44,871 nucleotides of DNA from the IMG/VR virus record IMGVR_UViG_3300048592_000505, positions 1 through 44,871 of that record; one strand, 5' to 3'. The notes under the pieces were generated by a model. It saw only the letters and a program-made list of their open reading frames with translations. It searched no databases and was not told the DNA's origin. A program made the position numbers and the translations under genes. Numbering within the stretch: the stretch's first letter is position 1; each line of letters opens with the position of its first letter. This stretch comes from a virus. Positions 14,365-22,905 of the stretch are shown here, piece by piece.

Positions 14365-16337
14365 AAAAACCAAGAGTGACAATAGATTTCGAAACTAGAT
14401 CAAGCTCACCAGACTTAAAAAAAGTCGGAGCATATAAATATGCGCTTTGGTGGGACACTAAAGTTTTATGTCTCGCATATATTTTGCCAAACCAAGAGCC
14501 TAAACTTTGGAAGCCGGGAATGCCCCAACCTTTTGATCTTTTCTTTTGGATTGAACAAGGGGGAATGGTTGAAAGCCATAATGCGGAATTTGAATGGTGC
14601 ATTTGGAACTATGTTCAAGTGAAATTCGGTTGGCCGCATTTGCCGTGGAAGCAACTCACTTGCTCCGCTGCAATGGCCGCAGTCATGGCGCTGCCGCGAT
14701 CGCTCGAAGGTGTGTGCGACGTGCTCAACACCGAAGTCAAGAAAGACAAAGACGGAAAGAAAATCATGCTTCGAGTTGCTCGGCTTAAAAAGCCGACGGT
14801 GAAAGCCCCGGACTCATGGGACGAAGACCCGGAAAAACTCGAAAAACTTTACGGCTATTGCATCGACGACGTGCTTGCCGAAAAGGGCGTGAGCGCAAAA
14901 CTTCCCGATCTTTCACCGCTTGAACATAAAATGTGGCGGCACACTGCCATGATAAACGAGCGCGGAATTTATTGCGACCTTGCAACCTGCGCAAAGGCGT
15001 CGGAATTTGCACGACGTTTTGAGCGGGAACTCTTAGGCGAATTGAAAATCGTCACCAATGGCGCGGTGAAAACTGCGAAGCAACACGCGAAGCTTTTGGC
15101 GTTTCTTCATGCCGAGGGCGTGCAAATCACCGACATTCAAAAGCCAACGGTTGAGGCCGCGCTCACACAACCCGGACTTTCTTATCGAGCAAAACGCGCT
15201 CTTGAAATCCGATCAATCTTGAACCGTTCGTCGGTGTCGAAATTCAACGCCATGATCGCAATGGCCTGCCCCGATAAACGCATTCGGGGCACGCTCATGC
15301 ACCACGGGGCAAGCACCGGGCGAGACACGGGCAAGGGCATCCAACCGCAAAACTATGTCTATGACAAATCGGGAAAAGCCGACGTTCCAAAGATCATTGC
15401 GGCATTGCAGGGGCTCGACTATGACGACTTCCGTGCGGTTTATCCAAACGTATTTGAAACGCTCGCTTATATTTTGCGGGGAATGCTCATCGCTGCGCCG
15501 GGGAAAAAGTTTGTGGCGAGCGACTTTGCAGCGATCGAGACCCGCGTGCTCTTTTGGCTCGCGAACCACGACGAGGGCCTGCAATACTTTTATCGCGGCG
15601 AAGACATTTACATTGGAATGGCAAAAGCCATTTACAAGTTGAATGACGACGCGTGGAAAGCCCTGCCAAAAGAAACACAAAAAGCGTATCGACAACTCGG
15701 AAAGCAAGCGATCTTGGGCTTGGGCTACGGCATGGGGGCGAAGAAATTCGTCATCACTTGCAAAGGCTATGGCATCCATATCACCGAAGAGTTCGCAAAA
15801 GAGGTTGTGAAGTTGTATCGCAACTTGCATTGGGCAATTCCGGCGCTTTGGAAAGACGTTGAACGTGCAATGATCGGCGCGGTGAAATACCCGACAAAAG
15901 TTTTCAGCGCGGGCCGCTGCAAATTTTTTATGAAAGGCCGTTTCTTGGTCGCACAACTTCCAAGCGGGCGTCGTCTTTACTATTGCGACCCAATGGTGAA
16001 CGAACGCGAAACCGATTGGGGTCCGCAAGATCGGCTCGGGTACTATGCGCCCAACTCTCAATCGAAGCGTTGGCAATATGAAGAGACCTACGGGGGGAAA
16101 GCGACCGAGAACTTGGTTCAAGCCGTGGCCGCCGATCTTATGCGGGAAGCGGCTTTGCGGGAAGAAATCGCGGGCTTTCCGATTGTGATGCGAGTGCATG
16201 ACGAATTGATCGCCGAGGTTGATCGAGAAGACGATTGTTTAGAGCGGTTCGAGTCAATCATGGCCGAACTTCCAAAATGGGCGACGGGTTGTCCTGTCGC
16301 CGTCGAAGGTTGGGAAAATGACCGCTATAAAAAATAG
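14361..16337 (+). CDS. DNA polymerase, family A, with 3'-5' exonuclease
   Basis: A 658-residue replicative polymerase. The N-terminal exonuclease shows Exo [11 protein letters not shown] (Asp9, Glu11), Exo [15 protein letters not shown] and Exo [12 protein letters not shown]. The polymerase part shows motif [13 protein letters not shown], motif [17 protein letters not shown] and motif C MRVHDEL. It should extend primers made by the primase-helicase. The start overlaps the upstream gene as an ATGA-type junction. The first 250 bases differ in base and codon use from the rest (AGA, TTA and ATA codons), which suggests gene conversion by the adjacent homing gene. Confidence 0.95.
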   Translation: MKKPRVTIDFETRSSSPDLKKVGAYKYALWWDTKVLCLAYILPNQEPKLWKPGMPQPFDLFFWIEQGGMVESHNAEFEWCIWNYVQVKFGWPHLPWKQLTCSAAMAAVMALPRSLEGVCDVLNTEVKKDKDGKKIMLRVARLKKPTVKAPDSWDEDPEKLEKLYGYCIDDVLAEKGVSAKLPDLSPLEHKMWRHTAMINERGIYCDLATCAKASEFARRFERELLGELKIVTNGAVKTAKQHAKLLAFLHAEGVQITDIQKPTVEAALTQPGLSYRAKRALEIRSILNRSSVSKFNAMIAMACPDKRIRGTLMHHGASTGRDTGKGIQPQNYVYDKSGKADVPKIIAALQGLDYDDFRAVYPNVFETLAYILRGMLIAAPGKKFVASDFAAIETRVLFWLANHDEGLQYFYRGEDIYIGMAKAIYKLNDDAWKALPKETQKAYRQLGKQAILGLGYGMGAKKFVITCKGYGIHITEEFAKEVVKLYRNLHWAIPALWKDVERAMIGAVKYPTKVFSAGRCKFFMKGRFLVAQLPSGRRLYYCDPMVNERETDWGPQDRLGYYAPNSQSKRWQYEETYGGKATENLVQAVAADLMREAALREEIAGFPIVMRVHDELIAEVDREDDCLERFESIMAELPKWATGCPVAVEGWENDRYKK

Positions 16338-16869
16338 TTTTGAAATTTGGAAGCCCGTTCAAACATGGGTCGGATTTTATGAAGTGAGCAATCAAGGCCG
16401 AGTGCGGTCGTGTGATCGCGTCGCAAAAGGCCGCTATGAACAAATGAAATTTAAGGGCCGCATTTTAAAACCCGGCACGCATCCAAAAGGTTATTTGCTT
16501 GTGAGCTTCACAAAAGTCCAATGCCGCGAATACCATTTCGTGCACGCCTTGGTCGCTGCCGCTTTTATTGGGCCGCGACCGGCAGGCTATGAAGTGAGGC
16601 ACCTTGACGGAAACCCGAAGAACAACGCCGCGACAAATTTGGCCTATGGTACAAGAAAAGAAAACGGCCAAGACCGCATTCGGCACGGCACCAACAAAAC
16701 GCTCAAAGGTCACAAAAACCCTTTGGCGAAATTATGTCTTCGGAAGGTTCGGCACCTGCGGAAAAATCGACCACAAAAAAGTTTAAAACAATGGGCGCTT
16801 TTTTATGGGGTGAGCACAACAACCATAAAATCCGTTCTTCGGGGGCGAAGTTATGTCGAGACCCCCTGA
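16318..16869 (+). CDS. NUMOD4/HNH homing endonuclease
   Basis: A 183-residue free-standing homing endonuclease. It opens with a NUMOD4 motif (EIWKPVQTWVGFYEVSNQGR then VRS), has an HNH core (FVHALVAAAFIGPRPAGYEV then RHLDGNPKNNAATNLAYGT), and ends with a helix-turn-helix (QWALFYGVSTTTIKSVLRGR). It overlaps the polymerase by 20 bases and the next gene by 17. It brackets the polymerase together with the homing-like gene at 13942-14364. Confidence 0.9.
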   Translation: MTAIKNSFEIWKPVQTWVGFYEVSNQGRVRSCDRVAKGRYEQMKFKGRILKPGTHPKGYLLVSFTKVQCREYHFVHALVAAAFIGPRPAGYEVRHLDGNPKNNAATNLAYGTRKENGQDRIRHGTNKTLKGHKNPLAKLCLRKVRHLRKNRPQKSLKQWALFYGVSTTTIKSVLRGRSYVETP

Positions 16870-17143
16870 AAACATTCTTATTCAAAAACATTTTATTGAA
16901 CTCATCCGTGAGGGGGCCGGGTACTATGAGCGCGAGGCGTTCACCGGCCTTCAAATGGCGCAATCGCAAGCCGACCAAATATATTTTGCCGAACAAATGG
17001 AAGTGTGGAAGTCGGTTCAAATCTTGCTCGCCCAACGCGACAAGCTTCAAAAATATGTGCGACTTTTAATTAAAGCGGAAGGCGAAGAGCAAACCGCCAA
17101 TGCCGCACGGGAATATCTCGAAGAAATTGGAATTGAATTATGA
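16853..17143 (+). CDS. Hypothetical coiled-coil protein
   Basis: A 96-residue protein, likely all helical (QMAQSQADQIYFAEQMEVWK, ILLAQRDKLQKYVRLLIKA). GGGGGCGAAGTT precedes the ATG at 16853. It overlaps the homing endonuclease by 17 bases. It may be a dimeric adaptor, but no family is recognised. Confidence 0.6.
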   Translation: MSRPPENILIQKHFIELIREGAGYYEREAFTGLQMAQSQADQIYFAEQMEVWKSVQILLAQRDKLQKYVRLLIKAEGEEQTANAAREYLEEIGIEL

Positions 17144-17185
17144 CCCGAAAACGTGACACAATAACGCAAAACAAAGCGAGGAAAA

Positions 17186-17467
17186 ATGAACAAACAACAA
17201 AGTCAAGAAAAAGGAAAACACCAAAAACGGGCCGAACAAAAACTCGCGCCTCAACAAAAAGAAGTGCCCTTGGCCGAAGCTATCGCGACATTGAAAGCGC
17301 AAATTCTGGCCGAAGTCCGACTTGTATCGACCGGGGTGAAAGCTTCGATCTATGAGTTGATTGAAATGGACAAAGAACTTGCGGTGCTTGAAGCCGATGG
17401 CAAACCCGCCGACGGTGAAGAAACTCAAGAAACAAGCGAACCCGGAGTGAGTGCCGAAGACTTTTGA
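17186..17467 (+). CDS. Hypothetical acidic-tailed protein, last gene of early operon
   Basis: A 93-residue protein with a Gln/Lys-rich N-terminus (MNKQQSQEKGKHQKRAEQKL), a helical middle (LAEAIATLKAQILAEVRL) and a Glu-rich tail ending GVSAEDF. The ATG follows GAGGAAAA. The acidic, Phe-terminated tail resembles those of the SSB, the nuclease and the resolvase. Its 3' end overlaps the convergent late gene at 17425-18099 by 43 bases. Function unknown. Confidence 0.62.
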   Translation: MNKQQSQEKGKHQKRAEQKLAPQQKEVPLAEAIATLKAQILAEVRLVSTGVKASIYELIEMDKELAVLEADGKPADGEETQETSEPGVSAEDF

Positions 17468-18099
17468 ACCGGCTCGATCGCTCTCGCTTTGTGACAATAC
17501 CCTTTCTCTGCCAACCAATTCAAAACAAGCTCGGTGTCACGAACGCCGAGTGAGTCAATGTCCGCCGAAATATATTCACCTTTTAAATTCCACAAGTCCG
17601 TTTTGATTTGCATAAGATCGAGTTCGGGCTTGTGATTGAAGAGAGCCCGGAAGAAAAGCTCGCTGCACTTGATCGCCCGCTCGTTATCGTCAAAGGGGTT
17701 CAAGATGTCTTTGCGAAAAATCCATTTCACAACCCTTTGAATTCCAATGCCTAAGTTTTCAAGAAACGGATAGGGCGCGCCCGACATCAAATCGCCGTAG
17801 TTCTTCACGGCCCTGTAAACGTGCTCGGGCAAATCAAAAACCCAAAGGTCTTGAATGTCGACGTGGTTTGTGAAGTGCGGCTCGCTCACCCAACGAACGC
17901 CGCTTGTGACGGCTTCATTCACCATGAAAAAACCCCGCTGCGGGTGCGCGGGGTATGCGAGGAAAACATGGGACGATTTATAAAGCGCGAACCAACTTTC
18001 AGGCTCTAGAACACTCTTCGGCGGTTCCGAAAATCTAATCAAGAGCGCACCGATTTTTAATTTGGATTTGGGGCGCGAGGTCCCGACATAAATAAACAT
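17425..18099 (-). CDS. Permuted papain-fold protein (YiiX/NlpC-P60-like)
   Basis: A 224-residue protein with a circularly permuted NlpC/P60 layout: a strand pair near the start (MFIYVGTSRP, IGALLIRFSEPP), a His in SSHVFLAYP, a polar strand GFFMVNEAVTSGVRW and, near residue 165, a catalytic-type Cys in AIKCSELFF. Phage relatives are cysteine amidases or peptidases, or inert adaptors, sometimes acting on peptidoglycan. The ATG at 18099 was chosen with GGGGGTGACTTCC upstream; an earlier in-frame start at 18129 lacks a site. It is the last late gene and converges with the early operon. Confidence 0.6.
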   Translation of the reverse strand: MFIYVGTSRPKSKLKIGALLIRFSEPPKSVLEPESWFALYKSSHVFLAYPAHPQRGFFMVNEAVTSGVRWVSEPHFTNHVDIQDLWVFDLPEHVYRAVKNYGDLMSGAPYPFLENLGIGIQRVVKWIFRKDILNPFDDNERAIKCSELFFRALFNHKPELDLMQIKTDLWNLKGEYISADIDSLGVRDTELVLNWLAEKGYCHKARAIEPVQKSSALTPGSLVS

Positions 18100-18146
18100 G
18101 GAAGTCACCCCCGCCAAGCTTTTCGGCAAATAGCGGGGGAACTTAA

Positions 18147-18497
18147 CTAGACCGCAGGCGGGGCATTGCGTTTTATGATTTCAAACGCATTGGAAAGCGG
18201 AATGACCCGGCTATCGGCCACAACCGCGGCCGTGAGTTCCAAGTCTGCGTTCGCCCATTTTGAGTCGGCGTCTTCGGCGTCGGTTGAGTCGATTTCAACT
18301 GCCACAATGCCGCTCGCGGGGCTTAAACCCGGAATGGTGAGCGGAACAACGGTGCGCACCCCGAGGGTGTTTAAAAAGACAAGGTTGCCGCCGGTGAACG
18401 GTGTTAAGTCGAACGGCTTGCCGCCGGCTTTAATAATTAAATTGAATTCAGCTTTTGAGCCGACAACAATTCGCGGGGTTTTTGATTTGCATTCCAT
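18147..18497 (-). CDS. Hypothetical beta-rich virion-associated protein
   Basis: A 116-residue protein, MECKSKTPRIVVGSKAEFNL at the start. Alternating hydrophobic strands (GGNLVFLNTLGVRTVVPLTI, GIVAVEIDSTDAED) suggest an immunoglobulin- or baseplate-protein-like beta sandwich. The ATG at 18497 has GAGGAG 8 bases upstream; GTG at 18506 is too close to that site. It follows the FN3-like gene with which it overlaps by none. A structural or decoration role is inferred from the late-operon position. Confidence 0.6.
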   Translation of the reverse strand: MECKSKTPRIVVGSKAEFNLIIKAGGKPFDLTPFTGGNLVFLNTLGVRTVVPLTIPGLSPASGIVAVEIDSTDAEDADSKWANADLELTAAVVADSRVIPLSNAFEIIKRNAPPAV

Positions 18498-18499
18498 GT

Positions 18500-19024
18500 T
18501 TAGCACTCCTCTATTTTGATTTCGATTTCTTGTTCGCCGCCGGTTTCAATTTCAATTTCGGCTTGCTCAAGCTCAACTTCGATCGACTCGCAAGGCGGCA
18601 CGAAAGTCGCCAAGATTTGACTCACGAGAGCTTGAACTTGAAGGCCGCTTGCAACGATAGAAAGCGACGTTGTGTTTTGATTGACGTTTCCGAGAGCGTC
18701 TTCGGCCCGAACTCCGAAATGATAAGTCTCGCCAAGCTGCAAAGGTTGGCCGTCAACTTGACGATAAATGTCAAGAAATAGCCCTTTGACGCATCCAATT
18801 ATGTTTTCGTCATCGAAAAGCCCGGTTGCGGTCCCAAGCTTCATAAAGACGTTGTAACGGATAGGCTCGGAAACGTCCGCAGCGGCCGGCCATTGCACGC
18901 GAATGGACCCGTCGGGGTTCAAGGCAACCCCCGAGACCGCGCCGCCCGTCGGCGGCGTTAGGTCCACAAGACAAGCTTGAGGGGTTTCTTGTTGCATTTC
19001 AGTGAAAGCAATTGCGCCCGCCAT
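18500..19024 (-). CDS. Fibronectin-like domain protein
   Basis: A 174-residue protein. Residues about 25-125 have the FN3 pattern: DGSIRVQWPAAADVSEPIRY, NVFMK and ETYHFGVRAEDALGNVN. FN3 domains are common on phage capsid or tail surfaces and may bind carbohydrates. The last 30 residues are a strongly acidic Ile/Glu alternation (EIEIETGGEQEIEIKIEEC). No enzymatic motif is seen. The start lies next to the stop of the 702-residue gene. Confidence 0.65.
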   Translation of the reverse strand: MAGAIAFTEMQQETPQACLVDLTPPTGGAVSGVALNPDGSIRVQWPAAADVSEPIRYNVFMKLGTATGLFDDENIIGCVKGLFLDIYRQVDGQPLQLGETYHFGVRAEDALGNVNQNTTSLSIVASGLQVQALVSQILATFVPPCESIEVELEQAEIEIETGGEQEIEIKIEEC

Positions 19025-19025
19025 A

Positions 19026-21134
19026 TCAACCCGCCTTCAATGCGTTGGTGACAATGAGCGACGGCGGGTTGGTCCGCGTGAAGCGAAGCCGCTTGCCAAC
19101 TTGGTTCGGTCCAAGACCCGCAAGCCAAGTCACCCCCTCGTCGAGCGAGTGCGTGAATTGCGAAGCGTGGGTCGTGGTGTTGTATTGTTCAACCGTGTTT
19201 CCGTCGTCATCAAATCCGAAATGCGTGAACGAACTCGGATAAGAAGCATAAAGCCGCGTTTGGCGATAAACGGTGTGACTCGGACTTGTTGCAGTCGTGC
19301 CCGTTGCAAGACCTTTCCAATAAGGGTCCATTTCAAAAAGCAAATCGTAACCGATGCCGATGTCTTCAAGCTGCGTCGGGACGCCCGACAAGAATGTCAA
19401 AAGGTCCCAAGTTATTTTTAATTGAACATATCGCAAAAGGTTGATTGTCGAAAGATCGGTTGCCGCGTCGACTTCAACCCAACCCCCGGTTTCGGAATTA
19501 AAAATCGCGTCCCCTTCAGTGTTTGCCGTTCGATAAAAAACACGAATGGTGTCGGTGAGTTCATAAAGCTTTTCAACCGTCGAAGCAAAGCGCGCTTTTG
19601 AAGGGCCGCCGAAATCTTGAACCGGCGTGATGAGATAAGAATAATTAAAGCTTTGGTCACTGCGAGCGTCCATGGCAAGAATTCCACGTTGACCGGCGGT
19701 GTTGATTGTCACGAAAATCCAACCGCTTTGAATTTCAAGACCCACGACCACGAAGCCGCGGAAGTAGTCGGCTTGTCGGCCGGTGTTTTCAAGCCACAAT
19801 CCAATTTGAGTTCCGAAGGCATGAGAAATTTGACTGTTAACAATGCTCTTCATAAAGAACCCGAAAGCGGCCGACGAATAAACAATCTTGTCGAGGGCTT
19901 CGGAATAACTTGCCGTGACGTTTGCTATGCCCGTGTAGTCGGTGCCCGTGCCGGAATTGTTCACGCCAATCGAGCCGACGAAAGATGTCACGCCGGCCGA
20001 AATTGCGGTGAGCGGTATGAAATAAAAGTTTGAAGTCGTCGGGAAGAACAAACACTTCACGCCGGCAACGCTGCCATGTCCGGGCGTTACAATCTTTTGA
20101 GCGTCGGTTAAAAGAGCGGTCCCGACGAAACCCGTTGTCACCGTTCCCGATTTTCTCGAAGCCAAATAAGCGGTCGTTGTTGTTCCAAAAGCGCGAGCAA
20201 AAACCGTGTTGGAAGTTGCCGAAGTCGCGTTGATTGAAGCACCGCCCGAAGTTGCCGAAAGCTCGAACGTGTTGGCCGTCGCGTTTCGCACAAAATAAAC
20301 GGTTTGAATGGCGTTCGCCAAAGTTGCCGTGAACCCGGTTGGCGCATTGGAAAGAATGACCACGGGGTCGTTGTTTGCGTAACCATGGGCGGTCATTTGA
20401 AAAGTTGGCGATGCGTTCACCGTGGCGCCCGTTGTTGTCTTTTGAACAATCGTCGGCGCAACCGCAGTGTCAAAGCCGTCGGTCGAAAGAGTCGCGGCCG
20501 AACCTTTCGTGGTGATAAGTTGTCCGGTTGCCGGGTCAAGGCCCGCGCCCATGAGTGTTGTCATCGCGTGAGCAACGCCAACCAAGGCCGGGTCTTGAAG
20601 CATATAAACGGCTTTCGCATCGTCGGCCACGCCCATATAAATTTGCGTTGGCGTTCCCATTTGAAAGTCTGCAAGATCAACTTTGTTGACGCGAAACACG
20701 CCGCCGTTGAGCACGGTTGTTGTCGCAACGGTGCCGATGAAAATTGTCCAACCCGTCGTCCCGTTATCAATCACCCGAATAAACCGCGCATTGTGAGCCG
20801 ATGTCCCTTGGTTGGGAAGAGTCACAAGCAAACGGCCAACCGGGGCATAAGCGCCGGTGACATAATTGAAAGTGTAAAGAGCGATTGAAACAACGCCGGA
20901 CGTGAAAGTCGCCATTATGAATTTGCGGCCATTGGCGGTTGCGTGTTCGGGCCCCCCGACACCTTGAGCACTTGCAAAGTCCGTGTTGATGTCTATGAAG
21001 CGCGTGAGCGCCGGCCCGTAAACCGTTGCCGCATCAATCGAGCGGCTTCGGACGTTTCCGAAAAGGTTGATTTTTGTTTTGTCATACGACGCGATTTGCG
21101 GCGTTTGATCTTTTAAAAAGTTTTGAAATCTCAT
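19026..21134 (-). CDS. Large probable virion protein, possible beta-propeller
   Basis: A 702-residue Gly/Thr/Ala-rich protein, nearly all beta-strand in outlook. The N-terminal MRFQNFLKDQTPQIASYDKT is followed by repeated blade-like segments such as VFRVNKVDLADFQ, YMGVADDAKAVYML and GWIFVTINTAGQRG. A middle insertion (about 235-300) resembles an immunoglobulin-like decoration domain (MTAHGYANNDPVVILSNAP). No catalytic motif was recognised. The start follows AGAGGGGCCGCACT. Its place after the lysis genes suggests a tail or capsid accessory. Confidence 0.65.
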   Translation of the reverse strand: MRFQNFLKDQTPQIASYDKTKINLFGNVRSRSIDAATVYGPALTRFIDINTDFASAQGVGGPEHATANGRKFIMATFTSGVVSIALYTFNYVTGAYAPVGRLLVTLPNQGTSAHNARFIRVIDNGTTGWTIFIGTVATTTVLNGGVFRVNKVDLADFQMGTPTQIYMGVADDAKAVYMLQDPALVGVAHAMTTLMGAGLDPATGQLITTKGSAATLSTDGFDTAVAPTIVQKTTTGATVNASPTFQMTAHGYANNDPVVILSNAPTGFTATLANAIQTVYFVRNATANTFELSATSGGASINATSATSNTVFARAFGTTTTAYLASRKSGTVTTGFVGTALLTDAQKIVTPGHGSVAGVKCLFFPTTSNFYFIPLTAISAGVTSFVGSIGVNNSGTGTDYTGIANVTASYSEALDKIVYSSAAFGFFMKSIVNSQISHAFGTQIGLWLENTGRQADYFRGFVVVGLEIQSGWIFVTINTAGQRGILAMDARSDQSFNYSYLITPVQDFGGPSKARFASTVEKLYELTDTIRVFYRTANTEGDAIFNSETGGWVEVDAATDLSTINLLRYVQLKITWDLLTFLSGVPTQLEDIGIGYDLLFEMDPYWKGLATGTTATSPSHTVYRQTRLYASYPSSFTHFGFDDDGNTVEQYNTTTHASQFTHSLDEGVTWLAGLGPNQVGKRLRFTRTNPPSLIVTNALKAG

Positions 21135-21148
21135 AGTGCGGCCCCTCT

Positions 21149-21586
21149 TTATTCGTTGTTATATCTTTCAATCGCTTGAATTGGATTGTTTAAAATTTCG
21201 TTCATTCGTTGCGGAGTGATGAGCCCTTGTTGGGCCAAGTAACCAACGCCCTGAATGGTGTCGATGCGTGCAAGATCAATGAAGGTTGCAACGGTCATGT
21301 TCCCCAAAAGAACTTCAACCATAGGGTCGGTTTTTGATGCCGTCAAAATGGCGATCAATTCGGGAATGGTGAACCGCTGCCGCATCGCAAGTTTTGTGAT
21401 GCGCTTTGTTTGTGGCGGCGGGTTTGTGATTGTTTTTCCGTCAAACTTTGCGCCGACGGCCGGAAGCGGGTCAAACCCCGCAAGATCAAACACCGCTTGA
21501 TAACGGCGGGCATAGTCTTCAATTTCGCTTTCTTCGATGTCGATAATATATTTCACTTCAAAATCTTGAATGAGTGCGACTTTCAT
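21149..21586 (-). CDS. Hypothetical protein before the large virion gene
   Basis: A 145-residue protein, MKVALIQDFEVKYIIDIEES at the start, then mixed alpha/beta with a helical C-terminus (NEILNNPIQAIERYNNE). AAAAGGGGCACAAGT precedes the ATG. The helical half (TIPELIAILTASKTDPMVEV, DTIQGVGYLAQQGLITPQRM) resembles small phage tail assembly or connector proteins, but no family is certain. Confidence 0.55.
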   Translation of the reverse strand: MKVALIQDFEVKYIIDIEESEIEDYARRYQAVFDLAGFDPLPAVGAKFDGKTITNPPPQTKRITKLAMRQRFTIPELIAILTASKTDPMVEVLLGNMTVATFIDLARIDTIQGVGYLAQQGLITPQRMNEILNNPIQAIERYNNE

Positions 21587-22086
21587 ACTTGTGCCCCTTT
21601 TAGTTCGCCGACTTGTGCCGCCGCGATCATTGAAATTTCGTTAAGCCTGCGCACCCAACCTTCACCGAACGCGGCAAAATTTCGGTTGTCAAAATAGCGA
21701 TTGAGTCTTGCGCGGGAATACTTTTGCACAAGCTTTTCGAGGTTTGCTTTTGCGATCGCGTTCAAAGTGTCGGGCCCCAAGTCCCCGTCGGCCTTAACCC
21801 CAAGGGCCGCTTGAAGCAAGGCGATAGAAACTTGAGGCCCTTGATTGACTGCGCAATCGAAAACGATAAGACGCAACGGACTCGGCAAAAGTTCAATTTT
21901 GCACTTTTCCCAAAAATCGCGTCGATAAATTTCAATGGCTTGGTCCTTTGTTAGATTTTTTATGTCGAGGTCAGGATAAAAGCGTTTGGCAATTCCAAAA
22001 TTTGTTTCACCGCCCGGGTCGCGGGGGTGCCAAACATAGCCGCCTTCGTGTTTTAAAATAATTTCGATCGCATCGGTGAATTTCAT
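21583..22086 (-). CDS. Endolysin, GH108 family
   Basis: A 167-residue glycoside hydrolase family 108 muramidase that cuts the glycan chain of peptidoglycan. The signature is at the start: IILKHEGGYVWHPRDPGGET then NFGI, with catalytic Glu14 in HEGG. The C-terminal half carries the peptidoglycan-binding-like segment ALGVKADGDLGPDTLNAIA. Its length is typical for the family. The ATG at 22086 has AAAGGTTAAG upstream. No signal peptide is visible, so release depends on a holin. Confidence 0.92.
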   Translation of the reverse strand: MKFTDAIEIILKHEGGYVWHPRDPGGETNFGIAKRFYPDLDIKNLTKDQAIEIYRRDFWEKCKIELLPSPLRLIVFDCAVNQGPQVSIALLQAALGVKADGDLGPDTLNAIAKANLEKLVQKYSRARLNRYFDNRNFAAFGEGWVRRLNEISMIAAAQVGELKGAQV

Positions 22087-22087
22087 C

Positions 22088-22702
22088 TTAACCTTTCTTG
22101 TCTCGCTTGAAGTCGCTCTCAAGTTTTTGAAGTTGGGTTTTGTGGGCTTTAAGGGCCTCACCGATTGAGCCGAACCATTGTTGGTGCTTATTAAGGTCAA
22201 TTGCGGTTTTGCCGACTCCCTCTTGCAACTTTGAAATTTGAGCGCCGTACGCATCCAAGGTTTTCTCAATCAAAATCACCCTTCCCAATTTTTCGTTGAG
22301 GTTTTGAATTGCAAGCTTCGACACTTCGTTTGCGAGCGTCATGTTGCGCTCGGTGTCCGTGCTCATGGCTTTTAAATTTAAAAGCTCTCGAAGCATTTCT
22401 TGTTTGAGTTCTAAAAGTTTTTCGCTCGTTTTTAAAAGCTCACCCGAAACGGCTTTGGTGAATTTGCCCATGTCGTCTTTGTGGGCTTCGAGCATTTTTT
22501 TATGAGTGTCAAATTGTGCGGCCGTGACTTGTTGGTGTTGGAACATTTGGCGATTTGAGTCGCCGGCGGTTTTCTTCAATTCAAAAACTTCGTCTTTGAA
22601 TTTTTTGAACAACTCTCTTGCAAGCCAACACGCGGCTAAAATGACAACAATGAGCGCCGCTTGAATTGGGTTTTTAAAGAGTTGGTCAAAAAGCCATTCC
22701 AC
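22088..22702 (-). CDS. Membrane-anchored coiled-coil protein (i-spanin candidate)
   Basis: A 204-residue protein. One transmembrane segment near the start (about 13-30, IQAALIVVILAACWLARELF) is followed by about 160 residues of charged, heptad-rich helix (FKDEVFELKKTAGDSNR, LLKTSEKLLELKQEMLRELL). This layout, N-terminal anchor and long periplasmic coiled coil, matches inner-membrane spanin subunits, although it is longer than classical Rz. Adjacent are a lipoprotein gene and the endolysin. It may instead be a tail or membrane scaffold. Confidence 0.6.
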   Translation of the reverse strand: MEWLFDQLFKNPIQAALIVVILAACWLARELFKKFKDEVFELKKTAGDSNRQMFQHQQVTAAQFDTHKKMLEAHKDDMGKFTKAVSGELLKTSEKLLELKQEMLRELLNLKAMSTDTERNMTLANEVSKLAIQNLNEKLGRVILIEKTLDAYGAQISKLQEGVGKTAIDLNKHQQWFGSIGEALKAHKTQLQKLESDFKRDKKG

Positions 22703-22905
22703 TATTTGTCACCCTTGCTTTCGCAGCGAATGAGCAACTCGCGCAATTTTTTCACGTCCTCTTTTGGCAAACACGCAAGCGGTTCCGAAAAAGGCGTGGG
22801 CTCATAAAATTCCCATTTGCCGTCGAATTTGGTTGGTTGCGGAGTGCTTGCACACCCCGCAAACAACATTGCACTAAGAATTGAAAATGCGCCTAAGAGC
22901 TTCAT
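22702..22905 (-). CDS. Small lipoprotein (o-spanin candidate)
   Basis: A 67-residue lipoprotein. The signal sequence MKLLGAFSILSAMLFAGCAS has a lipobox, LFAGC, so it should be lipidated at Cys18 and placed in a membrane, probably the outer one. The mature part is short (TPQPTKFDGKWEFYEPTPF). Its position next to a membrane-anchored coiled coil and the endolysin makes it a candidate outer-membrane spanin, the partner that completes lysis of Gram-negative cells. The ATG at 22905 follows GAGGACGGTGACA. It overlaps the upstream 59-residue gene. Confidence 0.72.
   Translation of the reverse strand: MKLLGAFSILSAMLFAGCASTPQPTKFDGKWEFYEPTPFSEPLACLPKEDVKKLRELLIRCESKGDK

Noticed and set aside
17140-17355. 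71-codon basic open frame starting at ATGA after the 96-residue gene
   Set aside because: The start is coupled, but 170 bases overlap the 93-residue gene, which has a better ribosome site (GAGGAAAA) and normal composition.
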